Shown: positions 1-12,100 of the stretch, one piece after another
Numbering within the stretch: the stretch's first letter is position 1
Layout of the letters: each line of letters begins with the position of its first letter
Assembly (NCBI GenBank): GCA_025999775.1
Contig: BNXT01000008.1
Location: 1 to 19,847 of the forward strand
DNA from: Bacteroidia bacterium
Lineage (GTDB): Bacteria; Bacteroidota; Bacteroidia; Bacteroidales; P3
DNA length: 19,847 nt
Direction of reading: 5' to 3'
Notes under the pieces: model-generated
Told to the model about the DNA's origin: nothing
The model's database searches: none
What the model saw: the letters and a program-made list of their open reading frames with translations, nothing else
Translations under genes and position numbers: made by a program

Positions 1-182
1 ACTCTCCACTCTCCACTCTCCACTCTCCACTCTCCACTCTCCACTCTCCACTCTCCACTCTCCACTCTCCACTCTCCACTCTCCACTCTCCACTCTCCAC
101 TCTCCACTCTCCACTCTCCACTCTCCACTCTCCATTCTCCATTCTCCATTCTCCATTCTCCACTCTCCATTCTCCATTCTCC
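1..182. repeat. 7-bp tandem repeat (ACTCTCC)n, 26 copies, cut by window edge
   Basis: A perfect period-7 array. Copies 1-19 (1-133) are all ACTCTCC. Then come four ATTCTCC (134-161), one ACTCTCC (162-168) and two ATTCTCC (169-182). The array continues off the left edge, so its true length is unknown. It has no stop codon in any forward frame and ends 14 bp before the start codon of the giant secreted protein. Variant units sit only at the gene-proximal end, as expected if growth or shrinkage happens in the uniform part. A pyrimidine-rich strand with one A per unit could slip during replication. I see no TTTG / TAnnTTTG promoter in or after the array. Confidence 0.97.
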
Positions 183-196
183 ACATACTCCATATC

Positions 197-3100
197 ATGA
201 AAGTTTTAGCATTACTATTGGTACTATTTGCTCCGACGATGGCGACTGCCGCTGTGGAAGCTACAATCAACCTTACCACGACCGGCGACTACACCGGCAC
301 AGGCTATGCTAAAAGTGGCACAGTATTGACTTTTAATGCCGCTGCTGCCGGCAAAGAATACACTATCACCGGCGCTGGCGGTACCAATGTGCGCACCGTC
401 GTGTTTGCATCCGGCGCCAACGCAACGATAAACTTGAGTGGCGTTACTATTTCATCTACCGGCGCACCGATAAGCCTTGCTGCCGGATCTAATGTTGAAT
501 TGGTCTTAGTAGGTACAAGCACGCTGACTGCCGCCACAAATTTTGCCGGTATTGCGGTCGCACAGACGGCTACATTGACCATATCAGGTACGGGGCAACT
601 GACTGCTACCGGTGGTAACCTTGGGGCTGGTATTGGAGCTGCTAGGGGTGCAGCTTTGGGTACGATTCATATTACTAACGGAACGGTGATAGCTAAGGGA
701 GGACAGAGTGGCGCCGGTATTGGCGGATGCGATGGTACCGTTGGTACTATCCACATCAGCGGGGGAACTATTACAGCTACCGGAGGTTCTCATACTAATA
801 GTCAAGGCGCTGCAGGCATAGGACAGGGGGCAAGCAGCATGAGTGGAGTAGGTGGCGCATACACCATAGTTATCGACGGCGGAACTATTCAGGCTTTGGG
901 AGGGGACAGAAACCCCGGTATCGGAGGATCCCGGAACAGCTCTTACAACATTACTATCAATGGAGGAAATATTTACGCAAGAGGCGGTTGGTATGGCGCT
1001 GGAATTGGTGGTGGCATCACTAGTAATGTCGGAAATATTGTTATTACCGGAGGAACTATAATGGCTATTGGTACTAGATGGAATAACAATGCTCTCCGTC
1101 AGGACGGCTCCGGCATCGGTCCCGGTGGCGGTGGATATCCGGCAAATTTGTCTTTAGATGCAGCTGCTACAGTTACCGCTGTATCCATGGGTGGCTCCAA
1201 CGTGGCTATCAAATGTAACGGCAATACCGGAACGGGCTACTACGTCAACGCTATTTTGGATGCCAATGTGATTACTGCCAGTGATCTTAATTTGGATTTA
1301 TATTCAAGTACTAATAACGACCTTCTGAAAGGGAGTGTTACATTACCCGGCGAGTACAGAAGTATTGGTTTCAGTACAGGCTTGGCGGAGCCGGGCAACT
1401 ACCATATTTACAAGGTTACTACATCAGGTGGAAATAAGGAGCAAATTGCCGTGGTGTCTCCCGCCAAAGTGGATGCGGTCATACCCTCGCAAAAAGGCAC
1501 GGCAACCGACATCATTCCTATCTCTTATACTATAGGCTTAGCGGACATTACACCCAAATGGGGTCTCCCAGTCGGTGGAACGTCGGTCATGATAACCGGA
1601 GTAGGGTTTAAGCCCGGCTCTACTTCCGTATTTTTTGATGGTATTCCGGCAGACAATGTGAATGTAGAATCCGGCACAAAATTAACGTGTACCACGCCGG
1701 CACATGCAGATGGCATGGTCAGCGTTACACTGCAAATAGACACTGCTACAAGCACGTTGACAAAGACGTTTACCTACCGTGATGTCCCAATGAGTATTGC
1801 AGCTATAGCCTCCGTCAGTGGCTCTGTCGGCGGCGGCGATAATGTAACCGTATCAGGCTATAAATTCAATCCTCCAACGGCTCTATACACCGCGGGAGGA
1901 CACAACTATGCACCCATGTTAAAATTGACATCCACCGGCGCAGAATACATAAACACAGGGATAAACAACGACGGCACCATCAATTACGAAATAACCTTTG
2001 CACCGGCGGTTGAAAATCAAGGCTACCTCTTTGGCGCTAATACCAGCGCGAGCGACCTCTTAAATTCAGTCTATTTCTCACTTTCAGATACCAATAAATT
2101 AGTCTATAATGTAGGAACAAGTAATCCCTATTCAGTAAAAGATTTGGGTGGTACTAATGTTGGCGTACACACGCTCTCAAAAACCAATCTCATCGTTAAA
2201 ATGGATGACGCTACACGAATACTTACAGATGGTGGTTCGGCGCTTGCAGGAAGTGATCCTATCTATTTGGCTTCGATGAATGTGGGGAACATCGACAGAG
2301 AACCTTTCAGTGGCGATATTTACAGCTTCAAACTGTGGAACGGTGATGGCTCAGCCTTAGTGCGTGATATGGTTCCAGTCTATGACGTTGTTACTAACGA
2401 AGCCGGTATGTGGGATAAAGTTTCCGGTACATTCTTTGGTAGCGCTACCGGCACACCGTTTGTTAGGACGCCCGCTTCTGTTATCTTTGGTGGCGTACCC
2501 GCTACTAATGTTGTGATTGTTAGCGATAACTACATCACGTGTACCACGCCGGCACATGGCACTGACACGGTGGATGTCATAGTAACTAACGGCGCGGACA
2601 TCGACACACTGAAACGCAGCTACACTTACAGCGCTTCGGTATTTACCGTAACGCCTGACCATGGTTCCACGATTGGAGGACAACAGGTTGCCATTGTGGG
2701 AGATTATACTGATGGCTCCAATTGCTATGCACCAATGGAGTTTCTGTCGTTTACTTCAACCGCACAGTCTATCAATACTGGTATAGACCAAATAGGAGAC
2801 CTGCATATTGCCAGCGCATTTCAGATGAACGACCCGGTTACAAGCGTTTCAACCCTTTTATATACTGCCGGCTCACCGGCTAATGGAAATTATGTGGCGT
2901 TTGGAAAGCGAACAGAGCCGCTTTTTGGGTTCTCTTATGCGAATACTACAGCTACCTTAACGGATTTACTTGCTTTTAACACGAATAAGAATGTTATATA
3001 TCAGGACAATGCACTCTGTAAATTGAACGGTGAAACGCCGGTATCAGGTATCTATACAATGGCTGATGTTCCGGGTGATATACGAATAGGTAGTTGGACA

Positions 3101-6100
3101 GGCAAGTTGTATGCGTTTCAGATTACAAAATCAAGGGTTTTGGTACGCGACTTGGTACCTGCCTATAACATTGTTACCGGCGCTACAGGAATGTTTGATA
3201 GAGTAACGAAGACGTTCTATGGCAGCAGTTCCGGCACTCCCTTTGGATCGGTATCGCCGTCGATTTCTGTTACTTTTGATGACATTCCTGCCGACAATGT
3301 AGTGGTAAGTTCCACCGGCATCACTTGTAAAACGCCGGAACATGCTGTGGGCAAAGTCAATGTACTGCTGATTGATAATACTGTAGGAATCGCCACGCGT
3401 GGCTACACTTATCTGCCCGATACCATTACGATTAAGGCGCGCGATACGTTCAAAATATTTGGAGAATCCGACCCTGCCATACCTTACACGCTAACCGACA
3501 AGGGTGGACATACGCTACCGGCGACCATCGGCACGTTTAGCCGTGAATCAGGCGAGAATATAGGTAGCTACGCTATCGCTATAGGCACAGGCTGGACGTA
3601 CGCTAACCACGTGTTTAAGTTCGACACGGCGGGTGTCAAGTTCCACATCTTGCCCAAGCCCATCATTACCCGCGTAACACCTCCTACAGGTGATTTATCG
3701 GGTGGCAACACCATAACCGTATCAGGAGCATGGTTTGGAGACCCTAATTTTCAACATACATTAACCACTGGAAACATAACGCAAGCCACATCTTCTACCG
3801 AGGCAAGCTCATTAGTTACTCGTGGAGGTCCTAATGACGGCGCCTACGTGAAATTGATTGGTCGTGATAATGTAGCCACGGAAAATTTAACGATAGCCGG
3901 AAGACCGAGCTATTGCTTTACAGTTGACTTCGACCAATACGAAACTTTCTCATTTTACTACAAGACTACCCGCTACCCCGGTCGTGTGGATATAGGTCTT
4001 AGTAGTGATGGTGTGAATATTGATAGTTATCTTTTACAAATAGCTGCCGCCTCAACAATCCGTTCATGGACAAAGGTAACGATAGATGTCTCAGCGGTCA
4101 GCGGCACGCAAACTTTGTGTCTGCTGGGCGGAGCAGCCACTTCCGCCGGACACGGACATTCCGAAACGCAATACTCAAACATAATCTTTGGAAACAACTA
4201 TCCTGTTGTTACTTTCGATGGGAATTTGGCTACTAATGTCATTGTTCTTTCAGATACGACGCTTACTTGTGTTGTACCGGAGGCTACCGGCGCTATAACC
4301 ACTACCGGCGGCGCTGTAGATGTAGGGCTGACCTTGAATGATGGTAGCGCTGCGTCCGCCGCACCATTGGTAGGCGGCTATACGTACCTTCAGCCATACA
4401 GTATAAGCAGTATCACGCCTGATAGAGGCTCCACCTTAGGTGAAAACATCGTAACCATACAGGGTAGCGGGTTTGGCGCCGGCTCCAAAAGTAGCGCCTT
4501 CACGATAGGCGAAGAACTGACCTTTGCCGGCTTGCAATGGTATGTTGTTGGCAACGGTGGTACGGACGGCGTAGGTCTTTCCATGCCGAATACGTCTTGG
4601 GATGCTTCGCCTCATGCAGATGCATCTCAAGGCATAACTTCAAGTTATATGGGAGATGTTCAAACTACTCAATATGGACAGCTCTGCCTCCTTCTCAAAA
4701 GTAACCAATATGGTAGTCCTTACAATGGTACCGGTGGTCCAGGAAACTCGGCAGCCTCTTGGGATCCTGCATCCGATGGTACAGGTGAAGGTCATTTTAT
4801 CTGGTCTTCGAGCACCACAGCACAAGTTAATCCTACACAGGCTAATACACAAGCGAGCGCTGCGATAAATACGTTCTACGATGCTATGGCAAGTCAGCCT
4901 GAGTGGGCACATATTGACAAAGGTAACTATGGCGCTTCGGATGACTTTAAAGGTCGCCTTGGTATGATTACAGAAGGTAGTTGGCATACGGTTGTTCCAT
5001 TTCTTAGCGATATAACATACCATGACTGGTGGTGGCTTTGTACCTATCGAGGTTTAGGGACAAACTATCACTATTCAGGTACTGTTACAAAGGATGGTAG
5101 TGTAATGGACGCCCGACAATGGGGTGATTGGTCGTATGGTAAGCCTTGCGAGCTGCGTCCGGCGCTTAATTTGCCGCTATCGCAGATTTATAGGAATGGC
5201 AATATTGTTTCCTTTGAGGATGCTACTGTTCAGAGGTCTATCACTATAGGTGGTGAGGCGTGTACAGACCTCGCCGTTATCTCTCCTACGGAGATGAGCT
5301 GTACTGTTCCCGCCAGCGTCTTGGCGACACCCTACCATGAAGGTACCACAGATGTTGAATTTTTGGTGAATAGCGTGTCGAAAGACAAGCTGACAAATGC
5401 CTACACCTACCGTGCACCCTTGAGCATTGCCTCCATTTCGCCGGACTGTAGCGTTTTTGATAACGGGGTAGAGGTACTCATTAAAGGGCATAACTTTATT
5501 CCTTATGGCGGTTCAAGCGCAACTGTTAGCGTAGTTCTTGGTACGGTGGCAGTGGGCGCAGGCGATTATGTCAAGATAGTCAACGATACGATAATCTGTA
5601 TCACGCCGGTACAGAATGTGGGGGTAGTGGATGTTGTTGTGCACAATGGAGTGGAAAGCGACACGCTAAAACTTGGCTACACCTATCTGCCCGATACTAT
5701 CACAGTCAAAGCCCGCGATACGAGTAAGGTGTATAGCAATGCAGCCGATACTTATTCCATCCCTTACACGCTAACCGACAAGGGCGGTCATACTCCGCTG
5801 CCGGCAACCATCGGCACGTTTAGCCGTGCCGCAGGACAAGACACTGGCAGCTACGCTATCGCCATCGGTACAGGCTGGACATACTCCAACCATGTATTTA
5901 AGTTCGACACGGCGGGTGTCAAATTCAAGATAGTAGCAGATACTATCACAGTCAAAGCCCGCGATACGAGCAAGGTGTATAGCAATGCAGTCGATACCTA
6001 TACCATACCCTATACGCTCACCGACAAGGGCGGTCATACACCGCTGCCGGCGACCATCGGCACGTTTAGCCGTGCCGCAGGACAAGACACTGGCAGTTAC

Positions 6101-9100
6101 GCCATCGCTATCGGCACAGGCTGGACGTACGCGAACCATGTATTTAAGTTCGACACGACGGGGGTCAAATTCAAGATAGTAGCAGATACTATCACAGTCA
6201 AAGCCCGCGATACAAGCAAGGTGTATAGCAATGCCACCGACACCTATACCATACCCTATACACTCACCGATAGGGGCAGTCATTCGCTACCGGCAACCAT
6301 CGGCACGTTTAGTCGCGCCGCAGGACAGGACATAGGTAGCTACGCTATCGCTATCGGCACAGGCTGGACGTATGCGAACCATGTGTTTAAGTTCGACACG
6401 GCAGGCGTCAAATTCAAGATAGTAGCAGATACTATCACAGTCAAAGCCCGCGATACAAGCAAGGTGTATAGCAATGCAGCCGATACCTATACCATCCCTT
6501 ACACGCTCACCGACAAGGGCGGTCATACACCGCTGCCGGCGACCATCGGCATGTTTAGCCGCGCTGCAGGACAAGACACAGGCAGCTACGCTATTGCTAT
6601 AGGCACAGGCTGGACATATGCGAACCACGTATTTAAGTTCGATACGGCGGGTGTAAAATTCAAGATAGTAGCAGATACTATCACAGTCAAAGCCCGCGAT
6701 ACGAGCAAGGTGTATAGCAATGCAGCCGATACTTACTCCATCCCTTACACGCTCACCGACAAGGGCGGTCATACACCGCTGCCGGCGACCATCGGCACGT
6801 TTAGCCGCGCCGCAGGACAAGACACTGGCAGTTACGCCATTGCTATAGGCACAGGCTGGACGTACGCAAATCATGTGTTTAAGTTCGATACGGCGGGGGT
6901 AAAATTCAAGATAGTAGCAGATACTATCACAGTCAAAGCCCGCGATACAAGCAAGGTGTATAGCAATGCAGCCGATACTTACTCCATCCCTTACACGCTC
7001 ACCGACAAGGGCGGTCATACACCGCTGCCTGCAACCATCGGCACGTTTAGCCGCGCTGCAGGACAAGACACGGGCAGCTACGCTATTGCTATCGGTACGG
7101 GCTGGACGTATGCGAACCATGTATTTAAGTTCGATACGGCAGGGGTAAAATACAAGATAGTAGCAGATACTATCACAGTCAAAGCGCGTGATACAAGCAA
7201 GGTGTATAGCAATGCAGCCGACACCTATACCATACCCTATACACTCACCGACAAGGGCGGTCATACACCGCTGCCGGCAACCATCGGCACGTTTAGCCGC
7301 GCTGCAGGACAGGATACAGGCAGCTACGCTATCGCCATCGGCACAGGCTGGACGTATGCGAACCATGTATTTAAGTTCGATACGGCGGGCGTAAAATTCA
7401 AGATAGTAGCAGATACTATTACAGTCAAAGCCCGCGATACAAGCAAGGTGTATAGCAATGCCACCGATACTTACACCATCCCTTACACGCTCACCGACAA
7501 GGGCGGTCATACTCCGCTGCCGGCAACCATTGGCACGTTTAGCCGCGCTGCAGGACAAGACACGGGGAGCTACGCTATTGCTATCGGCACAGGCTGGACA
7601 TACGCGAACCACGTGTTTAAGTTCGATACGGCGGGGGTAAAATTCAAGATAGTAGCAGATACTATCACAGTCAAAGCGCGTGATACAAGCAAGGTGTATA
7701 GCAATGCAGCCGACACCTATACCATACCCTATACACTCACCGATAAGGGCGGTCATACTCCGCTGCCGGCGACCATCGGCACGTTTAGCCGTGCTGCAGG
7801 ACAGGATACAGGTAGCTACGCTATCGCTATCGGCACAGGATGGACATACGCGAACCATGTATTTAAGTTCGATACGGCGGGGGTAAAATTCAAGATAGTA
7901 GCAGATACTATCACAGTCAAAGCCCGCGATACAAGCAAGGTGTATAGCAATGCCACCGATACTTACACCATACCCTATACACTCACCGACAAGGGCGGTC
8001 ATACACCGCTGCCGGCGACCATTGGCACGTTTAGCCGCGCTGCAGGACAGGATACAGGCAGCTACGCTATTGCTATCGGTACAGGCTGGACGTATGCTAA
8101 CCACGTATTTAAGTTCGATACGGCGGGGGTCAAATTCAAGATAGTAGCAGATACTATCACAGTCAAAGCCCGCGATACAAGCAAGGTGTATAGTAATGCA
8201 GCCGACACCTATACCATACCCTATACGCTCACCGACAAGGGCGGTCATACACCGCTGCCGGCGACCATCGGCACGTTTAGCCGCGCCGCAGGACAAGACA
8301 CTGGCAGTTACGCCATTGCTATCGGCACAGGCTGGACGTACGCAAATCATGTGTTTAAGTTCGATACGGCGGGGGTAAAATTCAAGATAGTAGCAGATAC
8401 TATTACAGTCAAAGCCCGCGATACGAGCAAGGTGTATAGCAATGCAGCCGATACCTATACCGTACCTTACACGCTCACCGACAAGGGCGGTCATACACCG
8501 CTGCCGGCGACCATCGGCACGTTTAGCCGCGCCGCAGGACAAGACACTGGCAGTTACGCCATTGCTATCGGCACAGGCTGGACGTACGCAAATCATGTGT
8601 TTAAGTTCGATACGGCGGGGGTAAAATTCAAGATAGTAGCAGATACTATCACAGTCAAAGCCCGCGATACAAGCAAGGTGTATAGCAATGCCACCGATAC
8701 TTACACCATACCCTATACACTCACCGACAAGGGCGGTCATACACCGCTGCCGGCGACCATTGGCACGTTTAGCCGCGCCGCGGGACAAGACACGGGCAGT
8801 TACGCCATCGCTATCGGCACAGGCTGGACATACGCGAACCACGTATTTAAGTTCGATACGGCGGGGGTCAAATTCAAGATAGTAGCAGATACTATCACAG
8901 TCAAAGCCCGCGATACAAGCAAGGTGTATAGCAATGCAGCCGATACTTATTCCATCCCTTACACGCTCACCGACAAGGGCGGTCATACACCGCTGCCGGC
9001 AACCATCGGTACGTTTAGCCGTGCATCAGGACAGGATACAGGCAGTTACGCCATTGCCATCGGTACAGGCTGGACATACGCGAATCACGTGTTTAAGTTC

Positions 9101-12100
9101 GACACGGCGGGCGTAAAATTCCGCATCGTGCCGGACACGATCCGTGTTATCCCCCGCGATACGAGCAAGGCATACAACGCAGTAGCACATCCCGATCCGG
9201 CGATACCCTATAGCGTTGTTGACGAAGGCGGACATGATGTCAGTGGCGTTACCGGTGATTTAGGACGTATAGCCGGTGATACGGTAGGCGGTTATGCACT
9301 CACGGTAGGAGCAGGGTGGACGCCCATAGCGAACCATGTTGTAGTGTTTGATACCGCCGGAGTGCGGTTCTACGTGTTATCGGATACGCTCAAAGTACGT
9401 CCACGCGATACGTTCAAGATATACGGCGGTGTTGACCCCGCTATTCCATACACTGTAACCAATGAGGGCGGTGTAGTCGGCGGTGTAGTCGGCGGCGTAG
9501 GCGGTGTTTTTGGACGTGTGGCGGGCGAAAATGTAGGCGACTATACGCTGACAATAGGGACGGGATGGACATCAAGCAGCTACGTGTTTGTGATAGATAC
9601 GACAGGGGTGCGGTTCCACATCCGACACGATACCATCAGGGTACACCCGCGTGATACGTTCAAGATATACAATGGGAGCAGCGTTGATCCGGATATACCT
9701 TATACGGTAACAGATGATGGCGGACATGCTGTAAGTAGCATAAGCGGAACGTTTGGGAGAGTAGCCGGTGAAGATGTAGGTGAGTATGCGTTGCGGATAG
9801 GGGCAGGGTGGACGCCTACAGCGAACCACGTAGTAGTATTCGACACAGCGAACGTAAGGTTCACAATATACCCTGATACGCTGACGGTACACCCGCGTGA
9901 TACGTTCAAGATATACAATGGGAGTGGCATTGACCCAGCCATCCCTTATACGGTAACGGACAAGGGCGGACACGATGTTACGAGTGTGAGCGGTACCTTA
10001 GGACGTGAAATTGGCGATACGGTAGGCGCGTATGCGCTGACGATAGGCGCAGGCTGGACATTAGCAAACCACGTAGCAGTGTTCGATACCGTCGGAAGGA
10101 AGTTCCGCATCGAACGCAAGACGGTAACTATCACAGGTGTAGGGTCGGAAGATAAGATATACGATGGGGATGCCACCGCTACTATTACCGGCACAGCCAT
10201 CATTGACGGCAAAATTGCCGGCGATGATTTGGACGTAGCCTTAGGTACGGCAGCCTTTGACGACAGAGAGGTAGGAGCGTCTAAAGTGGTGAGTTTTACG
10301 AGCTTCACACTCGTTGGCGCCGATACTGCCAATTACACATTGGCGGGACAACCGGCGAGTGTTACGGCAGCCATCACGCCACGACCTGTAGCGATAGCGT
10401 TTCCGGTAGGTATGAGTTTTGAGAAGACCTACGACCATACAGCAGTGGCTGCTAATACCGTCAGTGGACTAGGACAAGAGCCGGCGTTGACAGGCATTGT
10501 CGGCAATGCCCAATCGGGCGTGGTGTTGAGCGATGCGGTGGAATTAGATTACAGTAGCGTAACGTATTTTTACGGTAGCGATGCTGTAACGCCGATATAC
10601 GATGTAGGAACTAACCTCAAAGTGTATATCACGAATGGGGACGAACTGAACTTTGCCCTCACGGGTAGTGACAGCGCTAATTACAGTCTCGTAGCGCCCA
10701 AACAAGATACGACGGTGGTATCAGCGACAGGTGTCATCAACCAAAAAATCATAGACCTATCAACCGACACGTTAATATGGAAGGTGTTGGATAATGGTGG
10801 CAACGTGGTGAGTGGCGATTCATTAGGTTTTCTGAGGCTTTATACGGGTAACGAATTTAGAGTAACGGCAGAGGTGGATTCCTCACAGGTAAGTTATGCC
10901 ATCAGTGGCGGTACCGTTGTGGATGCCGTCGAACTTGTATTGATAGGCGATATAGCGCAAACGGATACAGGAAATTATACAGCGAGGACGGATGCGAGTA
11001 TGCACAGTGTCTCCTTGAATGGCGCCAATGGCGGGAATTATAGGTTGTCGGGACAAGATGCCAAAAAATGGTATATACTACCTGCGTTGCCGGGAGCGCC
11101 GCATGCGCCGTCCGCCGATGGCTATCCCAGCGCTGTAACGCTGACATGGCAAGCGCCGAACTTTGACGGGGGCGTGGATTTGACGAACTACGAGATAGAA
11201 TACATAGACATTTATCCGGACACTATCGCCGTAGCGCTGATTAACTGGACAGGTGCGGTGTCTGCCACGATAGCCATACCCTTACCGGTACCGTCGGAAG
11301 GGAGTTATACCATACCGGTCGTATTGGATGCTGCACATACGTATGCGGTACATGTACGCGCCTCTAATAACGGCGGTATCTCTTATGGAGCGTGGAGCGA
11401 TGTGGGGCAGATCAATACCAACCGCGTTACGCCGACCTTGGTAGCGCCGACTATCACTATTGCTTACGGCACACAACTGGGGGATACGTCCATTACTAAT
11501 GCGTTTGGCGGTGCAGGGTTCTCGTCCACGGATAACTCGATACTGGGCGGCGGTAAAGGCGTAGCTGGACAATGGACATGGGCATATAACCTCAATGGGG
11601 TTGATTCCTCCTATTATCCCACAGTTGCGGATACAAAATTGTACCTGCGATTCACGCCGGATACGCTAGCGAACTACAATACGGATTATTATTATGCGAC
11701 TATTATTGTTACGCCGAAGCCGCTAATGCCGATATACGCAGGCATGGTGTTTACTAAGGTTTACGATGGTTCCATAACGGCGACAAATAGCGGTGTAGCG
11801 GCAACGATACCTGACAGTCTCATAGTAACCCGCGGCGCTACAGCAGCGCCGGATAAGGTAGCGCTCAGCAGCGCCGGTGTGAACTTTGTCTATAACAATG
11901 CCAATGTAGGCGAGGGTAATAAGAGTGTTTATGTTGCCGATGGCGTTGGAAATGAAAACTTCACGCTGACAGGCGACGATAGAGGAAACTATACGCTGAT
12001 TGACTTGCCGGTACAAGGTATTGGCGGTGATGCTATCTCCGACAGCGGCACGATAACGAAAGCGATACTGAGATTTAGCTGGACACTGACGGATACGGCA

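Noticed and set aside
1..182. The 7-bp array as a CRISPR or coding start region
   Set aside because: There are no spacers and no ATG, so it is a simple satellite. Coding use stays possible only if a start lies left of the window.
4640..5023. 127-codon minus-strand frame inside the giant gene
   Set aside because: Its product has no recognisable domain, and the plus-strand reading encodes a coherent inserted domain within TIG5.
6287..8986. A 899-codon open frame on the minus strand through the MBG array
   Set aside because: The 246-bp unit is a multiple of three and this antisense frame has no stop in the consensus unit, so openness is copied along with the repeat. The Cys/Arg-rich product has no signal peptide or recognisable domain, and the plus-strand frame explains the region.
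6966..9116. Series of 60-68-codon plus-strand frames repeating every 246 bp
   Set aside because: These are the same out-of-frame segment recurring in each repeat unit inside the giant gene, with no independent start signals.
5693..9133. CRISPR-like array
   Set aside because: The units are 246 bp, directly abutting, in frame with a coding sequence and lack unique spacers.
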